Positions 7,690 to 15,952 of a stretch of 28,994 nucleotides of DNA are shown here, one piece after another. Position numbers and translations under genes: made by a program. The stretch comes from an uncultured beta proteobacterium (GTDB lineage Bacteria; Pseudomonadota; Gammaproteobacteria; Burkholderiales; Rhodocyclaceae), in the NCBI GenBank assembly GCA_903933395.1, contig CAIZKA010000392.1:1-28994 (forward strand). Reading direction: 5' to 3'. Within the stretch, counting starts at the first letter, position 1; each line of letters starts with the position of its first letter. Below the pieces are notes generated by a model. The model was given only the letters and a program-made list of their open reading frames with translations, was not told the origin of the DNA and made no database searches.

Positions 7690-8565
7690 TTACTTGCCCT
7701 TGCCGCTATTCTTCAGATACTTGAAGAACTCGGAATTGGGTTCGATCACCATAAGGTCGCTCTTGTTCCTGAAACTGCCGCGATAGGCTTCGAGGCTGCG
7801 ATAGAAGGCATAGAACTCGGGGTTCTCGCCGAAGGCGCGGCCATAGATCGCCGCTCCCTTGGCATCGCCCTCGCCCTTGATCTTCTGCGCATCGCGATAG
7901 GCCTCGGCCAGAATCACTTCGCGCTGCCGGTCGGCATTGGCCTTGATTTTCTCGGCCTCGGCGGCACCTTCGGCCCGCAATTCGCTGGCCACGCGCTTGC
8001 GCTCGGTTTCCATCCGGCGGTATACCGACTCGGAGACTTCCGGCGGCAGGTCGACCCGCTTCAGGCGCACGTCGACAATTTCGACGCCGATCGCGCGCAT
8101 CTCGGCATCGGCCTTCTTCTTCACCACGACCATGATGTCGTCGCGCGCGCCCGAAACCACGTCATGTACCGTGCGCCGGCCGAACTCTTCGCGCAAGCCC
8201 GCATTGACGGTCTGCGACAGCCGCGTTTTGGCCAGAGTCTCGTCGCCGCCGACGGAAACGTAGTACAGCTTGACGTCGTTGATGCGCCATTTGACGAAGG
8301 AATCCACCAGCACCGGCTTCTTTTCGGCGGTCAGAAACCGCTCCGGTTCGGGGGCGTCCAGCGTCAAAATACGCTTGTCGAAAATCCGCACGTTCTGGAT
8401 CAGCGGCCACTTGAAGGCCAGGCCCGGTTCGGAAACGACTTCCTTGATCTCGCCAAGCTGGAAAATGATCGCGAACTGCCGCTGATCGACGGTAAAAATC
8501 GTCATGGCGAACAGCGCCAGCAAGCCGAAGATGAATGATGCAACGAAAGACAGATGGCGCTGCAT
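7690..8565 (-). CDS. hflC: HflC, modulator of the FtsH protease
   Basis: 291 aa. One N-terminal membrane helix (about residues 5-24) is followed by a periplasmic SPFH/band-7 domain (VDQRQFAIIFQLGEI onward) and an Ala/Glu-rich coiled coil (RAEGAAEAEKIKANADRQ region). The start ATG at 8565 overlaps the hflK TGA by one base (TGATG). A TTG one codon upstream is less likely. HflC pairs with HflK in a large cage at the inner membrane that surrounds FtsH and restrains degradation of membrane proteins. Length is close to the family norm. The C-terminus ends in short basic residues (KNSGKGK). Confidence 0.96.
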   Translation of the reverse strand: MQRHLSFVASFIFGLLALFAMTIFTVDQRQFAIIFQLGEIKEVVSEPGLAFKWPLIQNVRIFDKRILTLDAPEPERFLTAEKKPVLVDSFVKWRINDVKLYYVSVGGDETLAKTRLSQTVNAGLREEFGRRTVHDVVSGARDDIMVVVKKKADAEMRAIGVEIVDVRLKRVDLPPEVSESVYRRMETERKRVASELRAEGAAEAEKIKANADRQREVILAEAYRDAQKIKGEGDAKGAAIYGRAFGENPEFYAFYRSLEAYRGSFRNKSDLMVIEPNSEFFKYLKNSGKGK

Positions 8566-9842
8566 CAACGTTCTCCCCGCTGACGCGAGCCCAGGTTGCC
8601 GCGCGCGCCCGCATCACCCGGTGCGGTGCGCTCCGTCTGCGGCGGCGCATCGGGCGTCGCGGCGGCGGCGGCCGGATTGACGCGCGGTACCGCGGCAACA
8701 TCCACTGTCACCGGTGCGGCGGTTGCGGCACCGGCCGCCTGCATCAGTTTGTCGAGCGGCAGATAGAGCAGGTTGCCCGGCCCCTTGGCGTCGAGCATCA
8801 CCTTGCTGGTATTGGCGTAAACCTGTTGTACGGTTTCGAGGTACATGCGACTGCGCGTCACTTCCGGCGCCTTGCTGTATTCGGTAAGGATCTGCTTGAA
8901 GCGCGACGCATCGCCTTCGGCCGTGACGATGATGCGCTGCCGGTAGCCGGTGGCTTCTTCCATCAGTCGCGATGCGGCGCCACGCGCGCGCGGAATCACG
9001 TCATTGGCGTAGGCCTGGCCTTCGTTCTTCTGCCGCTCACGATCCTGTCCCGCCTTGACGGCGTCATCGAAGGCGGCCTGCACCTGCTCCGGCGGCTGGG
9101 TACTCTGCATATTCACCGAGCGGACCAGGATGCCGGTCTTGTAGCGATCGAGGATTTCCTGAATCAGCTTCTGCGTATTGGCCGCGATCTGGTCGCGCCC
9201 CTCGTAGAGCACGAAGTCCATCTTGTTCTTGCCGACCACTTCGCGAATCGCGGTTTCCGCCGCCTGCATTACCGCATCATCGGGATGGCGGTTGTTGAAC
9301 AGATAGGCCTGAGGATCCGATAACAGGTACTGCACGGCGAACTGCACGTTGACGATGTTCTCGTCGTCCGTAAGCATCAGCGCTTCCTTGAGAACCTTGT
9401 TCTTGTCCGAGCCGCGATAGCCGACTTCGACCGTGCGCACCCCCGTGACATTGACGATTTCATTGGTCTGGATCGGCCACGGCAGACGCCAGCGCAGACC
9501 CGGCTCGGTGGTTTCCTTGAAGCGGCCGAACTGGAGCACGACGCCGCGTTGCGAGGCGTCGACAATGTAGAAGCTGCTGCCCAGCCAGACCACGGCCACC
9601 AGCATCAGGATGATGCCGACGCCGCCGCCGAACTGCCTGGGGCTGATCGAGGGCATGCGGCTGCCCGTATCGTCACCACCACCGCCGCCACCCTCACTGC
9701 CGCCACCCTTGTTGCCGAACAGTCCGGACAGACGGCGATTGAAGTCGCGCCAGAGTTCTTCGAGATCGGGAGGGCCTTGATTACCGCCGCCGCGCTTGCC
9801 GCCACCGGGCTGATTGCCCCAGCCGTGGTCGTTGAGAGACAT
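8565..9842 (-). CDS. hflK: HflK, modulator of the FtsH protease
   Basis: 425 aa starting MSLNDHGWGNQ. A glycine-rich cytoplasmic head (about residues 10-75, with GGGSEGGGGGGDD) precedes one membrane helix (about 85-105) and the SPFH/band-7 domain (VDASQRGVVLQFGRF onward). The C-terminal tail is Pro/Ala/Thr-rich. It is the partner of HflC in the FtsH-HflKC complex. The ATG at 9842 is chosen over an in-frame GTG at 9860 because the product then matches the conserved family start. hflX lies 66 bp upstream in the same direction, the classic hfl order. Confidence 0.96.
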   Translation of the reverse strand: MSLNDHGWGNQPGGGKRGGGNQGPPDLEELWRDFNRRLSGLFGNKGGGSEGGGGGGDDTGSRMPSISPRQFGGGVGIILMLVAVVWLGSSFYIVDASQRGVVLQFGRFKETTEPGLRWRLPWPIQTNEIVNVTGVRTVEVGYRGSDKNKVLKEALMLTDDENIVNVQFAVQYLLSDPQAYLFNNRHPDDAVMQAAETAIREVVGKNKMDFVLYEGRDQIAANTQKLIQEILDRYKTGILVRSVNMQSTQPPEQVQAAFDDAVKAGQDRERQKNEGQAYANDVIPRARGAASRLMEEATGYRQRIIVTAEGDASRFKQILTEYSKAPEVTRSRMYLETVQQVYANTSKVMLDAKGPGNLLYLPLDKLMQAAGAATAAPVTVDVAAVPRVNPAAAAATPDAPPQTERTAPGDAGARGNLGSRQRGER

Positions 9843-9908
9843 GAGGATTCCGGCTATCACGTGTGTATGGTTTGGGTAGTGGAAGAAGGGGAAACAGTAA
9901 GGGAACTC

Positions 9909-11024
9909 TCAGGCTGCAGCCGCGGGAAGATCATGATGCCGACTTGCCACCTCGGCCAAAGCCTCACGCAGCATGGGCAGTCCTGCTCCGCTACGGGCAC
10001 TGAGTCGAACGCTGGAAATGTTACCACAGTCGTCATGCTCGATTGCGGGGCTGGCCGCCGTCAAATCGATCTTGTTCCATACCGTGATCTGTGGCACCTC
10101 GAGCGCCCCGATTTCCTTCAATACCGAGCCTACTGCCTGAATCTGCTGGTCGCGGTCAGGGCTTGCGGAATCAACCACGTGCAGCAGCAAATCGGCCTGT
10201 GCGGTCTCTTCCAGGGTGGCCTGAAAAGCCGCCACCAGGGCGTGCGGCAGATCGCGAATGAAACCGACCGTATCGGACAGGACAATCGGCCCGGCACCTT
10301 CGACGAATACCCGCCGCGAGGTGGTGTCCAGGGTGGCGAAAAGTTGGTCGGCAGCATAGGCGCCGGCCCTGGTCAAGGCATTGAACAACGTGCTCTTGCC
10401 GGCGTTGGTGTAGCCGACCAGTGAAATCGCCAATACCTCGCCGCGCGTGCGGGAACGCCTGCGCACCGCGCGCTGCCGCGCCATCTGTCGCAGGCGATCC
10501 TTGAGCAGGGAAACGCGCTTGCCGAGCAGGCGGCGGTCGGTTTCAAGCTGCTTTTCACCGGGGCCGCGCAGGCCGATGCCACCCTTCTGCCGCTCAAGGT
10601 GGGTCCAGCCGCGTACCAGTCGCGTCGCCAGATGCTGTAGCTGGGCCAGTTCAACCTGCAGCTTGCCCTCATGGCTTTTGGCACGCAGGGCGAATATGTC
10701 GAGGATCAGACTGCTGCGGTCGATCACGCGGCACTCAAGGGTCTTCTCCAGGTTGCGCTGCTGGCCGGGCGAAAGCTCGTGGTTGACGAGGACGACATCC
10801 GCTTCATGCTGGCGGACCGCATCGCCGATCTCGGCGACCTTGCCCTTGCCGGCAAACAGCGCCGGATCCGGCCGCGCCCGCTTTCCCGAAACCACCGCCA
10901 GCGCCCGGGCACCGGCACTGCCGGCCAGCAAATTGAACTCGGAAAGACGTTCGGCGAAGTCGCCTTCGCCGAAATCAAGCTGTACGAGAATTGCCTTTTC
11001 GCCGCTGGCCGGGCGTTCAAACAT
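9909..11024 (-). CDS. hflX: Ribosome-associated GTPase HflX
   Basis: 371 aa. The N-terminal HflX domain (about 20-185) includes the glycine-rich GIGLRGPGEKQLETDRR helix region (149-165). The GTPase domain carries G1 GYTNAGKST (204-212), the DTVGF switch II and NKID. HflX binds the 50S subunit and splits stalled ribosomes, especially after heat stress. The protein ends soon after the G domain, so it lacks the longer C-terminal part of the 426-aa E. coli protein; short forms are common. ATG at 11024 has GGAAGG 10 bp upstream. hfq is 45 bp upstream. Confidence 0.96.
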   Translation of the reverse strand: MFERPASGEKAILVQLDFGEGDFAERLSEFNLLAGSAGARALAVVSGKRARPDPALFAGKGKVAEIGDAVRQHEADVVLVNHELSPGQQRNLEKTLECRVIDRSSLILDIFALRAKSHEGKLQVELAQLQHLATRLVRGWTHLERQKGGIGLRGPGEKQLETDRRLLGKRVSLLKDRLRQMARQRAVRRRSRTRGEVLAISLVGYTNAGKSTLFNALTRAGAYAADQLFATLDTTSRRVFVEGAGPIVLSDTVGFIRDLPHALVAAFQATLEETAQADLLLHVVDSASPDRDQQIQAVGSVLKEIGALEVPQITVWNKIDLTAASPAIEHDDCGNISSVRLSARSGAGLPMLREALAEVASRHHDLPAAAA

Positions 11025-11069
11025 CAGGACGATGCCTTCCTGGCCATCGCCGGCCGCGACACGGGGTGA

Positions 11070-11306
11070 TCAATCGGCTTCGGCTTCCGCGGCAAAATTG
11101 ACCGGCCGCGCTGGAACGACAGTGGAAATGGCGTGCTTGTACACCATCTGGGTTACCGTGTTCTTGAGCAGAACCACATACTGGTCGAAGGATTCGATCT
11201 GGCCCTGCAACTTGATGCCGTTGACCAGGTAGATGGAAACCGGAACGTGCTCGCGACGCAGCGTGTTCAGAAACGGGTCTTGTAACATTTGCCCTTTATT
11301 GCTCAT
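11070..11306 (-). CDS. hfq: RNA chaperone Hfq
   Basis: 78 aa. It begins MSNKGQMLQDPFLNTLRREH and has both Sm motifs: YLVNGIKLQGQIESFD (Sm1) and the YKHAIST block (Sm2), the signature of bacterial Hfq. It is a hexameric RNA-binding protein that helps small RNAs pair with mRNAs. The C-terminal tail is short and acidic (EAEAD), as in betaproteobacteria and unlike the long E. coli tail. AAGGATC is the ribosome-binding site. The 83-bp gap to der is the largest inside this gene run, so hfq-hflX may have its own promoter. Confidence 0.98.
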   Translation of the reverse strand: MSNKGQMLQDPFLNTLRREHVPVSIYLVNGIKLQGQIESFDQYVVLLKNTVTQMVYKHAISTVVPARPVNFAAEAEAD

Positions 11307-11344
11307 GTTGGTGATCCTTTTAGGATTGTTGGTTTTTTGAGTGA

Positions 11345-11355
11345 ATTACTGTAAT
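11345..11355. promoter_or_regulatory. Dyad ATTAC-T-GTAAT ahead of hfq
   Basis: A perfect 5-bp dyad around one base in the AT-rich der-hfq gap, about 40 bp before the hfq ATG. It may be an operator or part of the hfq promoter. No -10/-35 pair could be assigned with confidence, and short dyads occur by chance. Confidence 0.25.
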
Positions 11356-11389
11356 CGATTTTGCGTCGCCGTGCCACCGGCGCCGACTT

Positions 11390-12748
11390 TCACTTTTCCC
11401 TCCGCAGCTTTGCTTTTGCCGGCCGGCCTTCCTTGGCAAAGGGATTCGTGCTGGTTTTGTACTGGATGCGCAAGGGCGTGCCCTGCAGCTTGAAAGCCTC
11501 GAGAAAGTAGCGCTCAAGAAAGCGGGTATAGGAAGCCGGTATGTGTTCCAGCGCATTGCCGTGAATCACGATGATCGGCGGATTGCTGCCGCCCTGATGG
11601 GCGTAACGCGGCTTCGGGCGGAAGGCACCATGGCGCGGCGGCGTTTGCTTTTCGATCGCGGCAATCAGCACGCGGGTCAATTTCGGCGTCGACATCTTGG
11701 CCATTGCGGCGGCGTAGGCCTTGTCCACCGAACCGAGGATGCCGGCGATGCCCTGCCCTTTCAGGGCGGAAACATAATGCACGCTGGCAAAGCCGAGGAA
11801 GTTCAGCTTGCGCGCGATGTCGAGCTTGATCTGCTCGCGGCGATAGTCGTCTACCGCGTCCCACTTGTTCACTGCAACGACCAGCGCCCGCCCGGCATCG
11901 ATGATGAAGCCGGCGATGTGGGCGTCCTGGTCGGAAATTTCCTGGGTGGCGTCGACCATCAGCACCACCACATTGGATTCCTCGACCGCCTGCAGGGTCT
12001 TGATCACCGAGAACTTTTCGATGGTTTCGAAGACGCGGCCCTTGCGCCGCAGGCCGGCCGTGTCGATCAGGGTGTAGGCGCGGCCATTGCGTTCGAACGG
12101 CACCTCGATGGCGTCGCGCGTGGTGCCCGGCATATCGAAGGCGATCATGCGTTCTTCGCCGAGCAGGGTGTTCACCAGCGTGCTCTTGCCGACATTGGGC
12201 CGGCCGGCAATTGCGACCCGCGGACCGCTGCCTTCGTCATCTGCTTCACTGTCGTCCGGAAACGGCGCCAGCGCCAACTCGATCAACTCGCGCACACCCT
12301 CGCCGTGCGCGGAGGAGATCACGCAAGGGTCGCCGCATCCCAGTTCGTAAAATTCTGCGGCCACCACCGCGCGATCCATGCCCTCGCCCTTGTTGGCGGC
12401 GAGCAATACCGGTCGCCCGCTGCGACGCAACAGTTCCGCAATGACTTTATCCTGCGGCACCAGGCCGCTGCGCACATCAACCAGAAAAATCAGCACATCG
12501 GCCTCGGCGATCGCCGCCTCGGCCTGACGCGCCATTTCAAGCACGATGCCCTCCTTGGCCTGCGGCTCGAAGCCTCCGGTATCGACGACCAGAAAAGGCT
12601 TGCTGCCCAGCCGGCCATGGCCGTAATGGCGATCCCGGGTCAGGCCCGGCTGATCCGCCACCAGCGCATCGCGCGAGCGCGTGAGTCGATTGAACAGTGT
12701 CGACTTGCCGACATTCGGCCGGCCGACAATAACCAGGGTAGGTTTCAT
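11390..12748 (-). CDS. der: Ribosome biogenesis GTPase Der (EngA)
   Basis: 452 aa with the two tandem GTPase domains unique to Der: GRPNVGKST at 9-17 and again at 182-190, each followed by its own switch II (DTGG; DTAG) and NK motif (NKGE at 119-122; NKWD in the second). A KH-like C-terminal domain and a basic tail (KAKLRREK) complete it. It is essential for 50S assembly. bamB ends 48 bp upstream; der following bamB is conserved in proteobacteria. The ATG start is unambiguous because it is immediately followed by the first P-loop strand. Confidence 0.98.
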   Translation of the reverse strand: MKPTLVIVGRPNVGKSTLFNRLTRSRDALVADQPGLTRDRHYGHGRLGSKPFLVVDTGGFEPQAKEGIVLEMARQAEAAIAEADVLIFLVDVRSGLVPQDKVIAELLRRSGRPVLLAANKGEGMDRAVVAAEFYELGCGDPCVISSAHGEGVRELIELALAPFPDDSEADDEGSGPRVAIAGRPNVGKSTLVNTLLGEERMIAFDMPGTTRDAIEVPFERNGRAYTLIDTAGLRRKGRVFETIEKFSVIKTLQAVEESNVVVLMVDATQEISDQDAHIAGFIIDAGRALVVAVNKWDAVDDYRREQIKLDIARKLNFLGFASVHYVSALKGQGIAGILGSVDKAYAAAMAKMSTPKLTRVLIAAIEKQTPPRHGAFRPKPRYAHQGGSNPPIIVIHGNALEHIPASYTRFLERYFLEAFKLQGTPLRIQYKTSTNPFAKEGRPAKAKLRREK

Positions 12749-12796
12749 CCTAGGCCGGCAGCCGCCGCTCTGTCTGCATGACCTATCACCGGCGGG

Positions 12797-13951
12797 CTAA
12801 CGGGCGTCCAGCGCATACAAACCGCCATTCGCGGTCTGTACCAGGAAACCGGCGCCCAGGCGCACGAGTTCCGCCCGCACCGCACTGCCGTCGGTCGTGG
12901 CGCGCGCGGCAAAAGCTCCATCCTCCTGCCGTAGCAGATGCACCGTTCCCTGGTAGTCGGCCACCACGACACGGCCGCCAATCGCCAGGGGCCGCGTAAG
13001 GCCGCGATTGGCCAGCTTGTCCTGCTTCCAGATGCTGGCCCCGCTGCTGCGGTCCAGCGCATGCACCCAGCCTTTGTCATCGGTGACGTAGACGTAGCGA
13101 TTGTCGATATCAACCCCGGCGCTGGACGACATGTCGCGCGACCAGAGCGTATTGCCGGTCTTGCTGTCGAAACAGGCGGCGCGCCCCTGAAAGGCCGCGG
13201 CGCAGACGGTGGTGCCACTGACTGCCGGAGAACTGGTGACATCGGCGACGCGTTCCAGCTCGGTAGCACCCTTGGGCAAGGCAACTGTCACCTCCCAGAC
13301 CGCGGCGCCGTTGCTGTTGGCCATCGCCACCAGCTTGCCGCCGGGGAATCCGGCCAGCGTAACGTTGCCCGCCGCCAACACGCCGACGTTCGAGCGCAGC
13401 GACAGCGCCGGCGTGCCGCGCTGATAGACCCAGCGCCGCTTGCCGTCGACGGCATCAAAACCGAAGATGCGCGAGTCGCCCGAACGGACGATCGCCAGCC
13501 CTTCGGCCACCGCCGGCGCCGCCAGCACTTCCGAACTCACGCGCGCCTTCCAGGTTTCGCGACCCGTGGCCGCGTCAAAGCCCAGCACCTCGCCCTTGGG
13601 CGTGCCGACCACCACCAGTTTGCCGTCGCTGCCGACGCCGCCGGAAATCGGCTGGCCGACATTGATGCGCCAGACAGGGCGCCCGGCGTCGAAGCGCGCC
13701 ACCGTTCCGTCGCTGCCGGCCGCATAGACGCTGTCACCCACGACCACCGGCGAAAGGGTGTATTTGCCGGCACTGCCGACGCTTTCCTTCCACAGGACCA
13801 CGAGCTCCGAAGTCGGCTGGATCGCAGCCAGGTCCGCCGGCTTGACCTTGGGACCGCTGGACGCAAATGGATTCAGTGCGTCCATCGACGAGCAGGCGCC
13901 GAGCGCCAGCGAAAAAACGACCGCAAGCAGGGACAAAGGCACGGGTTTCAC
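12797..13951 (-). CDS. bamB: Outer membrane assembly lipoprotein BamB
   Basis: 384 aa. A lipoprotein signal peptide ends LALGAC, with the lipidated Cys at 20. The rest is a beta-propeller of PQQ/WD-like repeats (recurring A-x-D-x-x-T/S-G-x-x-x-W blocks, e.g. near FDAATGRETWKA and FDSKTGNTLWSRD). It is part of the BAM complex that inserts beta-barrel proteins. The start is GTG at 13951, chosen because it overlaps the yfgM stop as GTGA, which implies translational coupling. A second GTG lies three codons downstream. Confidence 0.95.
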   Translation of the reverse strand: MKPVPLSLLAVVFSLALGACSSMDALNPFASSGPKVKPADLAAIQPTSELVVLWKESVGSAGKYTLSPVVVGDSVYAAGSDGTVARFDAGRPVWRINVGQPISGGVGSDGKLVVVGTPKGEVLGFDAATGRETWKARVSSEVLAAPAVAEGLAIVRSGDSRIFGFDAVDGKRRWVYQRGTPALSLRSNVGVLAAGNVTLAGFPGGKLVAMANSNGAAVWEVTVALPKGATELERVADVTSSPAVSGTTVCAAAFQGRAACFDSKTGNTLWSRDMSSSAGVDIDNRYVYVTDDKGWVHALDRSSGASIWKQDKLANRGLTRPLAIGGRVVVADYQGTVHLLRQEDGAFAARATTDGSAVRAELVRLGAGFLVQTANGGLYALDAR

Positions 13952-14613
13952 TTGGCCGCACCCAGTGCATCACGTTTGGTCTGGATGACTGCCTTGTAGC
14001 CGCCGCGCTGCCGGCTCTCGTCGTCCTTGGCCAGGGCATCGAATTTTGTTAGCGCCAGATCATAGGCATTGCGTGCCTCGACTATCTTGCCTTGTGCCGC
14101 AAAAATGTCACCGCGCAGTTCGGCAAAACGCGCCGCGAATGCAGCATCCGGTTCGGCGGAAAGCTGCTTCAAGGCCTCATCGTAGGCCTTGTCGTCCAGC
14201 ATCACGGCCGCCAGTCGCAAGCGGGCCAGGTCGCGCAGGCCGGGATCCTTGGCATTCTCCGCGGCCCAGGCCAACTGCACGCGGGCATTCTTCGTGTCCC
14301 CCGCATCGACCTGCGCCCGCGCTGCCAGCAGCGCCCCCATGCCGGCATAGTTCGTGACGGAGTACTTGTCGATCAGTTCGCCCGCCAATTCGCGTGCGCG
14401 CTTGGCGTCCCTCTGTGCCGAGGCAGTTTGCAGCGCGGAGAACACGGCCGAGGCCTGCACCGCCTGCTGCCGCTGCCACCAGTTCCAGCCTTGCCAGGCG
14501 ACCACCGCCAGGGCCAGCGCGACCATGATTCCGGTCACCAGGTTGCCGTGCATCTTCCACCAGGTCTTCAGCTCGTCGAGCTGTTCCTGCTCTTCCAGAT
14601 CATAGGTTGCCAT
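13948..14613 (-). CDS. yfgM: YfgM-like TPR protein, ancillary SecYEG translocon subunit
   Basis: 221 aa. A short acidic cytoplasmic head (MATYDLEEQEQLDELKTWW) leads to one membrane helix (about 24-41). A periplasmic helical region with TPR-like repeats follows. This is the YfgM/DUF2133 family, which associates with SecYEG and PpiD and sits beside bamB and hisS in many proteobacteria. ATG at 14613 is chosen because GGAAG lies 6 bp upstream; an ATG two codons earlier would sit directly on that site. The start overlaps the end of hisS by 14 bp. Confidence 0.9.
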   Translation of the reverse strand: MATYDLEEQEQLDELKTWWKMHGNLVTGIMVALALAVVAWQGWNWWQRQQAVQASAVFSALQTASAQRDAKRARELAGELIDKYSVTNYAGMGALLAARAQVDAGDTKNARVQLAWAAENAKDPGLRDLARLRLAAVMLDDKAYDEALKQLSAEPDAAFAARFAELRGDIFAAQGKIVEARNAYDLALTKFDALAKDDESRQRGGYKAVIQTKRDALGAAK

Positions 14614-15907
14614 TGTCATCTTCCATGGGGTAAAGAATGTCGCCGAGGTGCTCGGCCAGGTCATCGAGACTAACGCGCACTTGCGCTGCCGGCTGATCGA
14701 AGCCGGAGCGCAGCAGCTTCACGCTGACTGCGTTCGCCGCCGTCTCGTCATCGCCGACTATCAACGCAATCTGCGCGCCGGAACCGTCGGCCTTTTTCAT
14801 TTGCGACTTGAAGCTGCCGCCGCCGCAATGCAGGTGGATCGCAAAACCCGCGCTGCGCAGGGCTTCGGCAACGCGAAAAGCAAAGCGCCCGGCGGCTTCG
14901 CCCTGGTGCACCAGATAAGCATCGGGTGCCGGGGTTTCGTGGCGATGGCCCTGGTCCTGCCACAGCGTGAGCAGCCGCTCGATACCCATGGCGAAACCGC
15001 AGGCAGGCTGCGGCTTGCCGCCGAGTTGCCCGATCAGGCCGTCGTAGCGGCCGCCGGCGCAGACCGTACCCTGCGCACCCAACTGATCGGTGACCCACTC
15101 GAACACGGTGAGGTTGTAGTAGTCCAGCCCGCGCACCAGGCGCGGATTGATGCGGTACGGGATCACCGCATCCTTGAGCAGCTGCTGGACACCCTCGAAA
15201 TGCTTGAGGGATTCCTCGCCAAGATAATCGATCAGCTTCGGCGCCGCCTCGACGAGCCCCTGCAGGGCCGGATTCTTGGTATCCAGGATGCGCAGGGGAT
15301 TGCTGTGCAGCCGGTGCCGGGCCTCGGCGTCGAGCTGGTCCTGATGACGCTCGAGATAGGCGAGCAGGTCCGCCCGGTGGCGGGCACGCTCGTCGCCCTG
15401 CCCGAGCGAGTTGATTTCCAGGCGGATGCCCTCAAGTCCGAGGTCATCCCACAAGCGCGCGCACATGGCGATCTGTTCGGCGTCGATGTCCGGTCCGGCA
15501 AAACCCATGGCCTCCACGCCGACTTGATGGAACTGCCGGTAGCGCCCCTTCTGCGGCCGTTCGTGGCGGAACATCGGGCCCATGTACCACAGGCGCTTGG
15601 GGCCGTCGTAGAGCAGGTTGTGCTGCAGCACGGCGCGCACACAGGATGCCGTACCTTCCGGGCGCAAGGTGAGACTTTCGCCGTTCAGGGCATCCTCAAA
15701 GGAGTACATCTCTTTTTCGACGATGTCGGTCACGGCGCCGATCGCGCGGGCAAACAGCGGCGTCGGCTCGACCATGGGCATGCGGATCGGCCGGTAACCA
15801 TAGGCGCGCAACCAGTCGCGCACGGTTTCCTCGAACTGCTCCCAGAGTTCGGCGTCGGCCGGCAGGATGTCATTCATGCCGCGGATGGCTTGCAGTGTCT
15901 GGCTCAT
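14600..15907 (-). CDS. hisS: Histidyl-tRNA synthetase
   Basis: 435 aa. A class II synthetase: motif 2 is in FRHERPQKGRYRQFHQ, the histidine-specific block is LVRGLDYYNLTVFEW, and motif 3 is GFAMGIERL. A C-terminal anticodon-binding domain occupies about the last 95 residues (VGDDETAANAVSVKLL region). That domain and these motifs distinguish it from hisZ at 6314-7477. It charges tRNA-His. ispG is 45 bp upstream and yfgM overlaps its 3' end. Confidence 0.98.
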   Translation of the reverse strand: MSQTLQAIRGMNDILPADAELWEQFEETVRDWLRAYGYRPIRMPMVEPTPLFARAIGAVTDIVEKEMYSFEDALNGESLTLRPEGTASCVRAVLQHNLLYDGPKRLWYMGPMFRHERPQKGRYRQFHQVGVEAMGFAGPDIDAEQIAMCARLWDDLGLEGIRLEINSLGQGDERARHRADLLAYLERHQDQLDAEARHRLHSNPLRILDTKNPALQGLVEAAPKLIDYLGEESLKHFEGVQQLLKDAVIPYRINPRLVRGLDYYNLTVFEWVTDQLGAQGTVCAGGRYDGLIGQLGGKPQPACGFAMGIERLLTLWQDQGHRHETPAPDAYLVHQGEAAGRFAFRVAEALRSAGFAIHLHCGGGSFKSQMKKADGSGAQIALIVGDDETAANAVSVKLLRSGFDQPAAQVRVSLDDLAEHLGDILYPMEDDNGNL

Positions 15908-15952
15908 GATGTTGTTAACCCGGCAGGCACGTTGACTGGGTGCCCGTCGCGG

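Noticed and set aside
8600..9760. Glycine- and alanine-coding runs in hflK as possible DNA repeats
   Set aside because: They are low-complexity codons for the normal Gly-rich head and Ala/Pro-rich tail of HflK.
11543..12781. 412-codon open frame opposite der
   Set aside because: Shadow of der; His/Arg/Gln-rich composition typical of antisense reading of GC-rich genes.
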